In this document: positions 1-7,371 of the stretch, piece after piece | Position numbering within the stretch: the first letter of the stretch is position 1 | Layout: each line of letters begins with the position of its first letter | Assembly (NCBI GenBank): GCA_964569225.1 | Contig: CAZMTU010000041.1 | Coordinates: 1 to 18,640, forward strand | Source of the DNA: CAKSQF01 sp964569225 | GTDB lineage: Bacteria; Bacillota; Clostridia; Oscillospirales; CAG-272 | Direction: 5' to 3' | Length of the DNA stretch: 18,640 bases | Notes under the pieces: generated by a model | Seen by the model: only the letters and a program-made list of their open reading frames with translations | Database searches by the model: none | Told to the model about the DNA's origin: nothing | Program-made: the position numbers and the translations under genes

Positions 1-83
1 ATCAGCAAAATAAAGGTTAACAGCGTATAAATGATTCCTGTCGGCGCGATGATTTTTCTTAAAATAAACCGAATTTGTTTCAT
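1..83 (-). CDS. N-terminus of an unidentified membrane protein (partial)
   Basis: The minus strand reads ATG at 83-81 followed by 26 uninterrupted codons to the window edge. The peptide begins MKQIRFILRKIIAPTG and then becomes hydrophobic (IIYTLLTFILL). A basic head followed by a hydrophobic run is typical of a signal anchor or first membrane segment. A GGATGGA stretch lies a few bases upstream of the ATG and could serve as a ribosome binding site. A good minus-strand promoter lies about 130 bases upstream. Too little is visible to assign a family. The gene is divergent from nusB and is probably unrelated to the plus-strand cluster. Confidence 0.55.
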   Translation of the reverse strand, partial: MKQIRFILRKIIAPTGIIYTLLTFILL

Positions 84-211
84 ATATTCCATCCAGACTG
101 AAATTTGCTTTATTTGGAAGCAGGACCGTAATACCGTCATGAAGCGATCAAATGCGGCGAATCTTCCGGAGCATACGCTCAACGCCGTTCATCCGATACA
201 ATAACATTTAT

Positions 212-239
212 ATTATAGCACGATCGCGAAATTTTGCAA
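212..239 (-). promoter_or_regulatory. Sigma-A-type promoter for the minus-strand gene
   Basis: Read on the minus strand, TTGCAA (239-234) is followed by a 16-base spacer and a perfect TATAAT (217-212). The expected start of transcription is near 205. This leaves an untranslated leader of about 120 bases before the ATG at 83. The spacer contains the palindrome CGATCG. Confidence 0.6.
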
Positions 240-344
240 TAGTAAGGGAAAAAAATATACATATTGTTAATATTCAACTTGAGAAGCATCTGAGAAAGGG
301 GGTCATCTTTAAAGAGAGATTTTTTGACTGATTTCGCTTTCTTA

Positions 345-373
345 TTGACAATCTAATGAAAATACTGTATAAT
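345..373 (+). promoter_or_regulatory. Perfect-consensus sigma-A promoter of the nusB cluster
   Basis: TTGACA (345-350), a 17-base spacer and TATAAT (368-373) match the housekeeping sigma factor consensus at all twelve positions. Transcription should begin near 380, about 50 bases before the nusB ATG. Downstream genes are tightly packed, so this probably drives a long transcript from nusB at least through tlyA. Confidence 0.85.
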
Positions 374-430
374 AAAATGAATAGGTTTTAAAAGAAATAT
401 GTAAAACAGAAAGGATTCGACTGCTTATTT

Positions 431-853
431 ATGACAAGAAGAGAAGCGAGAGAGGCGCTGTTTGCACTGCTGTTTGAGATGTCCTTTTGCGCGGCGGAAG
501 AGAGATCGGCGCTGTATGAGAAAGAATGCGAGTGGCAGACACTGGAAGCGGACGCTTATATCGGGACCGGTTATGCCGGCGTTCTTCTGAATCAGGAGAA
601 GATCGACGGTATGATTTCAGGGGCGTCCCATGGTTGGAAGCTGAATCGGTTGGCAAAAGTAACACTGGCGATTCTGCGGCTGGGCTGCTATGAAATCTGC
701 TATACAGATATTCCTTATTCCATTGCGATCAATGAAGCTGTGGAGCTTGCTAAAAAATATGATGACGACAAAGCGCCTGCTTTTATCAACGGAGTGCTGA
801 ATAAAATTGCGGTCAGCAGCGGATCAAAAGAAAGCGCTGATTCAGCGGACTGA
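431..853 (+). CDS. nusB: Transcription antitermination factor NusB
   Basis: The 140-residue product matches the NusB family in length and pattern. It begins MTRREAREALFALLFEM, as NusB proteins do. The C-terminal half has the family stretch with IPYSIAINEAVELAKKY (about 98-114) followed by AFINGVLNKI (about 121-130). NusB binds boxA RNA with NusE (ribosomal protein S10) and promotes processive rRNA transcription. The ATG at 431 is the only sensible start in this frame. The purine-rich AGAAAGGA at 408-415 is about 15 bases away, which is longer than usual. The gene heads the cluster just downstream of a perfect-consensus promoter, and the next gene follows after 6 bases. Confidence 0.95.
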   Translation: MTRREAREALFALLFEMSFCAAEERSALYEKECEWQTLEADAYIGTGYAGVLLNQEKIDGMISGASHGWKLNRLAKVTLAILRLGCYEICYTDIPYSIAINEAVELAKKYDDDKAPAFINGVLNKIAVSSGSKESADSAD

Positions 854-859
854 AAATCG

Positions 860-1783
860 ATGGATGAGTTTGTTTTAGGGATCGATACCTCCAATTACAC
901 CACATCAGCGGCACTGGTACAGAACGGCAGGGTGGTTTTGAATGTGAAGCGGCCTGTAAAAGTAAAATCGGGCGCACGCGGTATCCGGCAGTCGGATGCG
1001 GTTTTTTCACATGTTCAGAATTTACCCGAAGTGATGAACGCGATTGGCGCGCGGAATATTTGCGCTGTAGGCGTTTCCGTCCGCCCCAGAGATACAGAAG
1101 GCTCCTATATGCCCTGCTTTTTGGCTGGGCAGGCCGCCGCCGCCGCGATTGCCGCTACGGGCGGATTGCCGCTTTATGCCTTTTCGCATCAGAGAGGACA
1201 TTTAATGGCCGCGCTGTACGGCGCGGGGCGTACCGAGCTGTACGGAAAAGAGCTGCTTGCTTTTCATGTGTCAGGCGGTACTACCGAGTTGCTGCATGTG
1301 GAGGGAGAGCGAATTGAGAAGGTCGGTGGGACGCTGGATTTGAATGCGGGGCAGGTGATCGACCGAATTGGGGTAAAGTTAGGATTAAAGTTTCCCTGCG
1401 GAGCGGCATTAGAGTCGCTCTCGCTGCCCTTTTCTGAAACCGAGTGCTGGTCCCATGTGCGCAATATGGAATGCAACCTTTCAGGACTGGAAAATAAGGC
1501 GGCGGATTTGCTTCAAAGGGGGCGGACCCCTTCGGAAGTGGCGGCCTTTACGTTGAAAAGTATTGCCAGAACGCTGGATAGGATGACTGAACAGGCGTTG
1601 GAGCATTATGGAAAGCTGCCGGTGATCTATGCCGGAGGCGTGATGAGCAATGCAATGATCCGGAGGGTGCTGGAGGAACGGTTTGACGGGTACTTTGCGC
1701 CGTCGGAATTTTCCTGTGACAACGCCGCCGGAATCGCGCTGCTGGCGGCAGACGCTTATGCCCGAAAACGGGCAGATCGGTGA
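860..1783 (+). CDS. TsaD/Kae1-like (peptidase M22 family) paralogue
   Basis: The 307-residue protein has the ASKHA-type ATPase fold of the TsaD/Kae1/Qri7 family. It opens with a phosphate-binding loop (VLGIDTSNYTTSAAL, 5-19). It has the metal-ligand HxxxH motif as H110-QRG-H114, the VSGGTTEL loop (138-145), YAGGVMSN (257-264) and DNAAGIA (287-293), where canonical TsaD also carries a metal-binding Asp. At 307 residues it is shorter than typical TsaD (about 340) and sits in the nusB–xseA cluster, the position of a clostridial M22 paralogue. True TsaD works with TsaB and TsaE to make t6A in tRNA; neither is present here. The paralogue's function is not known to me. No clear ribosome binding site precedes the ATG, so translation may be coupled to nusB, 6 bases upstream. 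Confidence 0.85.
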   Translation: MDEFVLGIDTSNYTTSAALVQNGRVVLNVKRPVKVKSGARGIRQSDAVFSHVQNLPEVMNAIGARNICAVGVSVRPRDTEGSYMPCFLAGQAAAAAIAATGGLPLYAFSHQRGHLMAALYGAGRTELYGKELLAFHVSGGTTELLHVEGERIEKVGGTLDLNAGQVIDRIGVKLGLKFPCGAALESLSLPFSETECWSHVRNMECNLSGLENKAADLLQRGRTPSEVAAFTLKSIARTLDRMTEQALEHYGKLPVIYAGGVMSNAMIRRVLEERFDGYFAPSEFSCDNAAGIALLAADAYARKRADR

Positions 1784-1796
1784 AAGGATATGAAAT

Positions 1797-3023
1797 ATGG
1801 CACAGGATTTGCCGGTACTTACCGTATCGCAGCTTAATGAGTACATTAAATCGCTTTTAGATGACGATCGGGTGTTGGGCGGACTGTATATTAAAGGGGA
1901 AATCTCCAATTTTACCGCCCATAAAACCGGACATCTCTATTTCAGTATTAAGGACGAAGGCGCATTGCTGAAAGCGGTTATGTTTCGGTCGGCGGCGTCT
2001 AAATTGAAATTTGCCCCTGAAAACGGATTAAAAATTATCGCTAAAGGGCGTATCAGCGCCTTTGTCCGGGATGGCACCTATCAGCTCTATGTGGATTCCA
2101 TTCAACCGGACGGGGTGGGCGCTTTGACGGTGGCTTACGAGCAGTTAAAGCGTAAATTGGCGGCCGAAGGGCTGTTTGACGAGAGCCGAAAAAAGCCGCT
2201 TCCGAAAATTCCTACCCGCATCGGGGTCATTACTTCACCAACCGGCGCGGCGGTACGGGATATAATCAATATTCTGACCAGACGGTTTCCTTATGCGAAA
2301 ATGATTCTCTATCCCGCGCTGGTGCAGGGAGAGGGCGCTGCCGAACAGCTTATTGCGGGAGTGGAGTATTTTAACCGAACCGCTTCGGCGGATGTGCTGA
2401 TTATCGGTCGCGGCGGCGGTTCTATGGAGGATTTATGGGCATTTAATGATGAACGGTTGGCAAGGACAGTGGCTGCCTCCCGAATACCGATCATTTCGGC
2501 GGTAGGACATGAGATCGACTTTACTATTTGCGATTTTGTGGCAGATCGGCGGGCGCCTACGCCTTCTGCGGCAGCTGAGCTTGCGGTACCTGAAACGGGT
2601 GAGCTGATGCGGAAGGTAAGCAATATTGTGGGGCGGATGGAAGTGCTGCTGGATAAAGGCATTAAGCTGCGGCGGCAGTCGCTCAGTCATTTGGCAGAGA
2701 GCCGGGTGTTTCGAAATCCAGCCTGTTTGCTGGATGAGCGAAGAATGCTGCTGCTTTCCGACTCGGAGCGTTTGCAGCATGCGATCCGTCTGACTGCGCA
2801 GCGGAAAGAGAATCAGTTTGCTTCTCTGGCGTCAAAATTAGACGCGCTGAATCCTATGTCGGTGCTGCTGAGAGGATACAGCGCGGTGTTCGGAGAAGGA
2901 CAAAAGCTGGTTAAATCAGTGACCGATACGGAGATCGGTGATAGGCTTACGCTGCGTACCGCAGACGGTGCGGTTTATACCAAGGTAACGGGAAAGGAAG
3001 CATTTCATGAGCAAGGAAAATAA
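1797..3023 (+). CDS. xseA: Exodeoxyribonuclease VII large subunit
   Basis: The 408-residue protein has the XseA layout. An N-terminal OB fold (about 5-100) includes GEISNFTAHKTGHLYFSIKDE-type residues. The catalytic domain carries IGVITSPTGAAVRDI (about 142-156), the RGGGS motif (205-209), and VGHEIDFT followed by DRRAPTPSAAAE (about 237-262). A helical C-terminal part binds the small subunits. With XseB it forms exonuclease VII, which degrades single-stranded DNA to oligonucleotides in repair and recombination. AAAGGA lies about 8 bases upstream of the ATG. The 3' end overlaps xseB by 17 bases, so the two are translationally coupled. Confidence 0.97.
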   Translation: MAQDLPVLTVSQLNEYIKSLLDDDRVLGGLYIKGEISNFTAHKTGHLYFSIKDEGALLKAVMFRSAASKLKFAPENGLKIIAKGRISAFVRDGTYQLYVDSIQPDGVGALTVAYEQLKRKLAAEGLFDESRKKPLPKIPTRIGVITSPTGAAVRDIINILTRRFPYAKMILYPALVQGEGAAEQLIAGVEYFNRTASADVLIIGRGGGSMEDLWAFNDERLARTVAASRIPIISAVGHEIDFTICDFVADRRAPTPSAAAELAVPETGELMRKVSNIVGRMEVLLDKGIKLRRQSLSHLAESRVFRNPACLLDERRMLLLSDSERLQHAIRLTAQRKENQFASLASKLDALNPMSVLLRGYSAVFGEGQKLVKSVTDTEIGDRLTLRTADGAVYTKVTGKEAFHEQGK

Positions 3024-3273
3024 ACCGGTTGAACTGGATGAGGCTATGAATTTTGAATCCGCGCTGGCAAGACTGGAACAGATTGTCAGAGCGCTGGAAG
3101 CGGGGAGCGCACCACTGGATGAATCGCTTTTGCTGTATGAAGAGGGCGTACGGTTGGTGAGGCTTTGTAATGACCGGCTTGAAAACGCCGAAAGACGGAT
3201 CAAGGTATTGGTAGACAAAGGCAACGGGGAACTGACCGAAGAAGATTTTGCGGAAGGCGGCAGCAGAGGATGA
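3007..3273 (+). CDS. xseB: Exodeoxyribonuclease VII small subunit
   Basis: The 88-residue product matches XseB: FESALARLEQIVRALEAG (16-33), then LDESLLLYEEGVRLVRLCNDRLENAERRI forming two helices that pack on XseA. Several copies bind each XseA chain. It starts inside the last codons of xseA (17-base overlap) and its own stop overlaps the ispA start in an ATGA. This is the standard xseA-xseB-ispA arrangement. The start at 3007 gives a short extra head (MSKENKPVELDEAMN) before the conserved F16-E17, within the family's normal range. Confidence 0.95.
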   Translation: MSKENKPVELDEAMNFESALARLEQIVRALEAGSAPLDESLLLYEEGVRLVRLCNDRLENAERRIKVLVDKGNGELTEEDFAEGGSRG

Positions 3274-4178
3274 GCAGACTGTCAGACGCAATGACTAAGG
3301 CAGCCGTTCAGACCGAAGAAAAGCTTGGCGAGCTGTTGGAAGCGCGGGCGGACTATCGTCCGGAAGCAGGCGGCGCTGTTTGGGACGCCATGAAATACAG
3401 CCTGATGGCAGGCGGTAAGCGTATCCGTCCTTACTTGGTGATGGAGGTATGCCGATCGCTGAGCGGCAGCGCAGAGCGATGTGAGGCGGAAGCGCTGATC
3501 TACGCCTGCGCACTGGAGATGATTCACACCTATTCACTGATTCACGACGATCTGCCCTGTATGGATAACGACGAGCTGCGGAGAGGGAAGCCCTGCTGCC
3601 ACATGGTCTATGGCGAAGCCACTGCTATGCTGGCGGGCGACGGCTTGCTTACGTTAGCATTTGAAACGGTCGCGGCGCAGGAGGATATTCTGGCAGTAAG
3701 GCGGATTCAGGCAGTTAAGATCCTTTCTGAAGCCTCAGGCGCCGCGGGGATGATCGGCGGGCAGCAGATGGATCTGGACGGAGAAGGACAGTCGATCGGT
3801 TATGAACAGATGGTGCAAATGCACGAGAAAAAAACCTGCGCGCTTATCATTGCTGCCTGTAAGCTGGGCGCACTGGCTGCCGGTACCCATTATCCTGAGG
3901 TATGGGAAGCGGTAGAAGCCTACGGAATGGGGATCGGCAGGGCATTCCAGCTTGTGGACGATCTGTTAGACCGTACTGCTACTGCCGAACAAACCGGTAA
4001 AGATGCCGGCAGCGATCTGAAAAAAGATAAAACCACATACCTGAGTTTTCTGCCGGTTGAAGCCGCAAAGGAATTGGCGCGGGCGATCACCGATAAAGCA
4101 AAGGAAGCAATTGCGTTCTATGACAAAAACGGGCTGCTTACAGCGCTTGCGGAATCGCTGGTCGAACGGCAAAAATGA
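3270..4178 (+). CDS. ispA: Trans-polyprenyl diphosphate synthase (farnesyl/geranyl diphosphate synthase type)
   Basis: The 302-residue protein condenses isopentenyl diphosphate with allylic diphosphates to give short-chain prenyl diphosphates, the precursors of undecaprenyl phosphate and quinones. It has GGKRIRP (48-54), the first aspartate-rich motif DDLPCMDND (93-101, the DDxxxxD form typical of bacterial farnesyl diphosphate synthases), GGQQMDLDGE and the second aspartate-rich motif DDLLD (230-234). Exact product length cannot be set from sequence reading alone. It overlaps xseB by 4 bases and tlyA by 4 bases. The dxs gene that often follows ispA in related clusters is absent. Confidence 0.93.
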   Translation: MSRLSDAMTKAAVQTEEKLGELLEARADYRPEAGGAVWDAMKYSLMAGGKRIRPYLVMEVCRSLSGSAERCEAEALIYACALEMIHTYSLIHDDLPCMDNDELRRGKPCCHMVYGEATAMLAGDGLLTLAFETVAAQEDILAVRRIQAVKILSEASGAAGMIGGQQMDLDGEGQSIGYEQMVQMHEKKTCALIIAACKLGALAAGTHYPEVWEAVEAYGMGIGRAFQLVDDLLDRTATAEQTGKDAGSDLKKDKTTYLSFLPVEAAKELARAITDKAKEAIAFYDKNGLLTALAESLVERQK

Positions 4179-4939
4179 GATTAGATAAATATCTTACGGA
4201 AAACGGATTTGCTGAAAGCAGAAATAAAGCGCAGCGTTTGATTGAAGCAGGATTGGTGCAGATTGAAAATTGCGTGGTGCGAAAGCCTTCCTTTGATCTG
4301 ACGGAAGGTGTTGAAATCAAGCTTTTGGGCAGCGATTGTCCTTATGTCAGTCGGGGCGGTTTGAAGCTTGCCGGTGCGCTGGCGCGTTTCGGTATTTCTC
4401 CCGCAGGACTGATCTGCGCCGATATAGGTTCCTCCACAGGCGGTTTTACCGACTGCCTGCTGCAAGGCGGCGCCGCCCGCGTCTATGCCATTGACAGCGG
4501 CAGCGATCAGCTGCATCCCAGTCTGAGGTCAGACCGGCGGGTGATGGTGATGGAACATTGCAATGCCCGCCGACTTACATCCGAACTGCTGGGGGAGACG
4601 GTCGATCTGGTAGTCACCGATGTATCCTTTATCTCACAAACGCTGCTGCACGTCCCTATTGCATCCGTTTTAAAGGAAAACGGTCGCTTTGTCAGCTTGA
4701 TTAAGCCCCAATTTGAAGTGGGACGGGAAAAGATCGGCAAAGGCGGGATCGTAAAGAAGCAATGCGACCGGCAGCAGGCGGCAGAGCTGGTGATCGTATC
4801 GGCACAGGCGGCTGGAATGGGCTGTCAGGCGGTAATTGAATCGTCCATTAAAGGCGGTGACGGAAACATTGAATATTTGGCATGGTTTATTAAGGGGCAG
4901 CCGTCGTCAGCAAACCTTGATATAGAACGGCTCCCTTGA
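4175..4939 (+). CDS. tlyA: TlyA-family rRNA 2'-O-methyltransferase (S4 domain plus FtsJ-like domain)
   Basis: The 254-residue protein has an N-terminal S4 RNA-binding domain (1-60, MRLDKYLTENGFAESRNKAQ) and an FtsJ-type SAM-dependent methyltransferase domain. The latter shows SRGGLKL (59-65), the SAM-binding loop DIGSSTGGFTD (83-93), TDVSFIS (about 148-154) and KPQFEVGREKIGKGGIV. Members methylate ribosomal RNA 2'-hydroxyls (in mycobacteria, 16S C1409 and 23S C1920). The haemolysin name is historical. The protein ends normally after GNIEYLAWFIKG. Its ATG overlaps the ispA stop (ATGA). The substrate in this organism is inferred from family. Confidence 0.93.
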   Translation: MRLDKYLTENGFAESRNKAQRLIEAGLVQIENCVVRKPSFDLTEGVEIKLLGSDCPYVSRGGLKLAGALARFGISPAGLICADIGSSTGGFTDCLLQGGAARVYAIDSGSDQLHPSLRSDRRVMVMEHCNARRLTSELLGETVDLVVTDVSFISQTLLHVPIASVLKENGRFVSLIKPQFEVGREKIGKGGIVKKQCDRQQAAELVIVSAQAAGMGCQAVIESSIKGGDGNIEYLAWFIKGQPSSANLDIERLP

Positions 4940-4957
4940 TTAAGTAGAATATTTTAG

Positions 4958-5122
4958 GCGGCTGGTAAGAATTACAGTCCGGGCAACGGAGAATGTCTGG
5001 AAAATGCCTGCGGCTTCTTTCAGACAGTGCGTTTGCGGCTTCCGGATCGGCATGATGTAAGGCTGCTCTGCACTGTACCGCTAAGCGCACAGGTCATCGC
5101 CGTAATGGCGGAGGGGTATAAT
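4958..5122 (+). other. Unassigned 55-codon open frame between tlyA and argR, possible gene remnant
   Basis: The 189-base gap after tlyA contains a frame open from the TAG at 4955-4957 to the TAG at 5123-5125. It is in the same frame as tlyA, two stop codons downstream. Its translation includes FFQTVRLRLPDRHDVRLLCT and ends VIAVMAEGYN. It has no ATG start (only GTG or TTG inside), and I recognise no family. A second open frame (4944-5057) overlaps it. In many Clostridia nadK lies between tlyA and argR, but this peptide does not resemble NAD kinase as far as I can tell. It may be a decayed remnant or chance. Confidence 0.3.
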
Positions 5123-5128
5123 TAGAAC

Positions 5129-5587
5129 ATGAAAAATAAACGGCAAGAAAAAATTATTGAAATTATCGAGTCCCAGTCTATTGAAACACAGGAAGCGCTT
5201 CAGGAAAAGCTGCGTGCTTGCGGATTCGATGTGACGCAGGCAACTGTGTCAAGAGATATCAAGGAATTGCGGCTGACGAAGGTCAGCACCAAGGGAAACC
5301 GGTACAAGTACGCGGTACTGGATTCGGACGATCCCAGACAAACCGCCCAATATGTCAATATTATGAAGGAATCGGTGATTTCGGTCCAGTGCGCTCAGAA
5401 TATGCTGGTAATCAAAACCTTTTCCGGCATGGCGCAGGCTGCTGCGGCTGCGATTGATTCGTTGCTGTGCGATGAGATCATCGGTTCAATCGCGGGTGAC
5501 GACACGATTTTTGCGGTAACAGATAATCCTCAGCGGGCAGAACGGCTGAAGGAGCGGATTCTTGCCCGCCTGGAAGTGAACAGATAA
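5129..5587 (+). CDS. argR: Arginine repressor ArgR
   Basis: The 152-residue protein has the two ArgR domains. The N-terminal winged helix has the recognition helix around TQATVSRDIKELRL (36-49). The C-terminal hexamerisation and arginine-binding domain has GMAQAAAAAIDSL (about 99-111) followed by EIIGSIAGDDTIFAV, including the paired aspartates that contact arginine. It represses arginine biosynthesis and may activate catabolism when arginine is present. GGAGGGG (5110-5116) lies 12 bases before the ATG. The argR–recN pair is conserved in Firmicutes. I saw no obvious ARG box next to the gene. Confidence 0.96.
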   Translation: MKNKRQEKIIEIIESQSIETQEALQEKLRACGFDVTQATVSRDIKELRLTKVSTKGNRYKYAVLDSDDPRQTAQYVNIMKESVISVQCAQNMLVIKTFSGMAQAAAAAIDSLLCDEIIGSIAGDDTIFAVTDNPQRAERLKERILARLEVNR

Positions 5588-5608
5588 GATCCGAAAGGAG
5601 GCGCGCTC

Positions 5609-7345
5609 ATGTTGGTTTCCATGCATATTGAAAATATAGCGGTTATCAAGCGGTTGGATTTGGATTTTTTTGCCGGTTTTACAGTACTGACCGGTGAAAC
5701 CGGCGCGGGTAAGTCGATTATTATTGATTCGATCGGGCTGTTGACCGGTGCTAAAACCGACCGGGAGCTGATCCGTACCGGCGAAAGAAACGCGATGGTC
5801 AGCGCTTGCTTTTCGGTGGATGAAGCTCAGAAGCGGGAACTGGCAGAACTGGGAGTGTCGCCTGATGAGGAAGGGATGCTCTTTTTGCAGCGCTCTGTTA
5901 CTGCGGAGGGTAAATCGGTATCAAGGCTGAACGGCAGAGCCGTTCCTCTTTCTCTGCACCGGCAGATTGGAGAAATGCTGGTAGGGATTCACGGTCAGCA
6001 TGACAGTGAAAAGCTCATGCGCCCCGCCGCTCATATCGACTGGCTGGACAGCTACGCGCACACCGATGAGCTGCTTACCGAATACAGCGGTTTTTATCAA
6101 AAAATGTTGCTGGCAGGTCAGAATCGGGATAAATGCCGGTTAGATGAGCGGGCAAAAGCTCAGCGGCTGGATATGCTGCGCTACCAGATTGAAGATATAG
6201 AATCGGCGGACCTGGAAACAGGCGAAGAAGAGAAACTGGTCACTGAAAAAAAGGTGCTGCAAAACGCTAAACAGCTTACTAAACAGGTGGTGACGGTTTA
6301 CCGTGCCCTGTACCGCAACGAAAAGGGAATGCCGGCAGACAAGCTGATGGAAATTGCTAAAAGCGCGTTGCTCTCTCTGACCGATGTGATGCCGGAGGCA
6401 TCCGCTTTTGTAGACCGCATCAGTGATATGCAGTACGAGCTGGGGCGAATAGCGCAGCGGACTGCGGCGCTGATGCCCCCGTCGGGCAGCAGCCCGGAAA
6501 AACGCATAGAGGAGATCGACGACCGACTGGACCAGATTCGCAGGCTGAAACGAAAGTACGGCGCCGATGAAACAGAGGTATTGAATTTCCTTGCAAACGC
6601 CAAGGCGGAACTGAATGAAATTTTGCTGTCCGACGAAAAGGAAAAAGAATATGACCGACAGTATCATGCTTTCCGAAAATCAGCAGAAGAAGCTGCGCTG
6701 CGGCTTTCAGAGCGGCGCAGAGCGGCGGCTGCCGAGCTTTCGGAGCGTATTTGCGGAGAACTTGCCTATTTGGATATGGAAAAGGTTGCCTTTTCCGCCA
6801 GAGTCAGCCGAAAGAGCGATATGGCTGAAGCGGGCAAACAAGGGGAAAGCAAGGAAGGAAATTTACCTTGCCGGTTAGGACCGAAGGGGATGGATGAGGT
6901 GGAATTTATGATTTCAACCAATCCCGGTGAACCGCTGAAGCCGCTTGCCAAAATCGCGTCCGGCGGCGAACTGTCGAGGATCATGCTGGCTATCAAATGC
7001 GTGCTGACCGCCGCTGAGCGCGTACCAACGCTGATTTTTGATGAGATCGACACCGGCGTATCAGGTCGCACTTCTCAAAAGATCGGTATGAAACTGCGGG
7101 CGCTGGCCTGCGGCGGACCGCAGGTATTTTGCATTACCCACAGTGCGCAGGTTGCCGCTAACGGACACAGACAGTATAAGATCATTAAACAGGAAGTAGA
7201 CGGGCGTGCCCAGACTACCGTAACCCCTCTCGACCGGAATGAGCGGATTGCCGAGATTGCCCGTATTATGGGCGGCATGGATATTTCGCAGAAAATTCTT
7301 GATTCCGCAACTGAAATGATAGAAAAAGCGGAAACGCTTGCATAA
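5609..7345 (+). CDS. recN: DNA repair ATPase RecN
   Basis: The 578-residue protein is an SMC-like ATPase acting early in double-strand break repair. It has Walker A GETGAGKS (29-36), a GQHDSEKLM stretch, a long central helical part (about 160-370) that forms the short coiled coil, the ABC signature SGGELSR (451-457) and Walker B LIFDEIDTG with D478 and E479. Length is in the normal range. A strong AAAGGAGG ribosome binding site (about 5594-5601) lies 7 bases before the ATG. The start residues MLVSMHIENIAVI agree with other RecN N-termini. Confidence 0.96.
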   Translation: MLVSMHIENIAVIKRLDLDFFAGFTVLTGETGAGKSIIIDSIGLLTGAKTDRELIRTGERNAMVSACFSVDEAQKRELAELGVSPDEEGMLFLQRSVTAEGKSVSRLNGRAVPLSLHRQIGEMLVGIHGQHDSEKLMRPAAHIDWLDSYAHTDELLTEYSGFYQKMLLAGQNRDKCRLDERAKAQRLDMLRYQIEDIESADLETGEEEKLVTEKKVLQNAKQLTKQVVTVYRALYRNEKGMPADKLMEIAKSALLSLTDVMPEASAFVDRISDMQYELGRIAQRTAALMPPSGSSPEKRIEEIDDRLDQIRRLKRKYGADETEVLNFLANAKAELNEILLSDEKEKEYDRQYHAFRKSAEEAALRLSERRRAAAAELSERICGELAYLDMEKVAFSARVSRKSDMAEAGKQGESKEGNLPCRLGPKGMDEVEFMISTNPGEPLKPLAKIASGGELSRIMLAIKCVLTAAERVPTLIFDEIDTGVSGRTSQKIGMKLRALACGGPQVFCITHSAQVAANGHRQYKIIKQEVDGRAQTTVTPLDRNERIAEIARIMGGMDISQKILDSATEMIEKAETLA

Positions 7346-7371
7346 AATATGATAAAGGTAGGATAAACCTC

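Larger units (their letters stand above)
84..430. other. Intergenic region between divergent genes, no further gene seen
   Basis: This stretch separates the minus-strand membrane-protein start from nusB. It contains one promoter for each direction (212-239 minus, 345-373 plus). The rest is AT-rich. A small perfect inverted repeat, ATATT-gtt-AATAT, lies near 258-270. On the minus strand a 14-codon frame (192-148, beginning MNGVERMLRK) lies in the leader of the membrane-protein gene. It has no convincing ribosome binding site and is not called as a gene. No RNA gene or known riboswitch was recognised. Confidence 0.6.

Noticed and set aside
255..277. TTGTTAATATTCAA near 263-276, resembling half of a Rex-type operator
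   Set aside because: Only one half-site matches, and the region is very AT-rich.
4890..5090. Minus-strand 66-codon frame over the tlyA end and following gap
   Set aside because: It overlaps the conserved tlyA end in antisense, lacks a ribosome binding site, and its composition looks like a shadow frame.
6140..6667. Minus-strand frame (175 codons) opposite recN
   Set aside because: It is antisense to the coiled-coil part of recN, with no ribosome binding site or recognisable domain.
7346..7371. T-box leader for tyrS
   Set aside because: The gap from recN is only 26 bases, and no T-box sequence is present.
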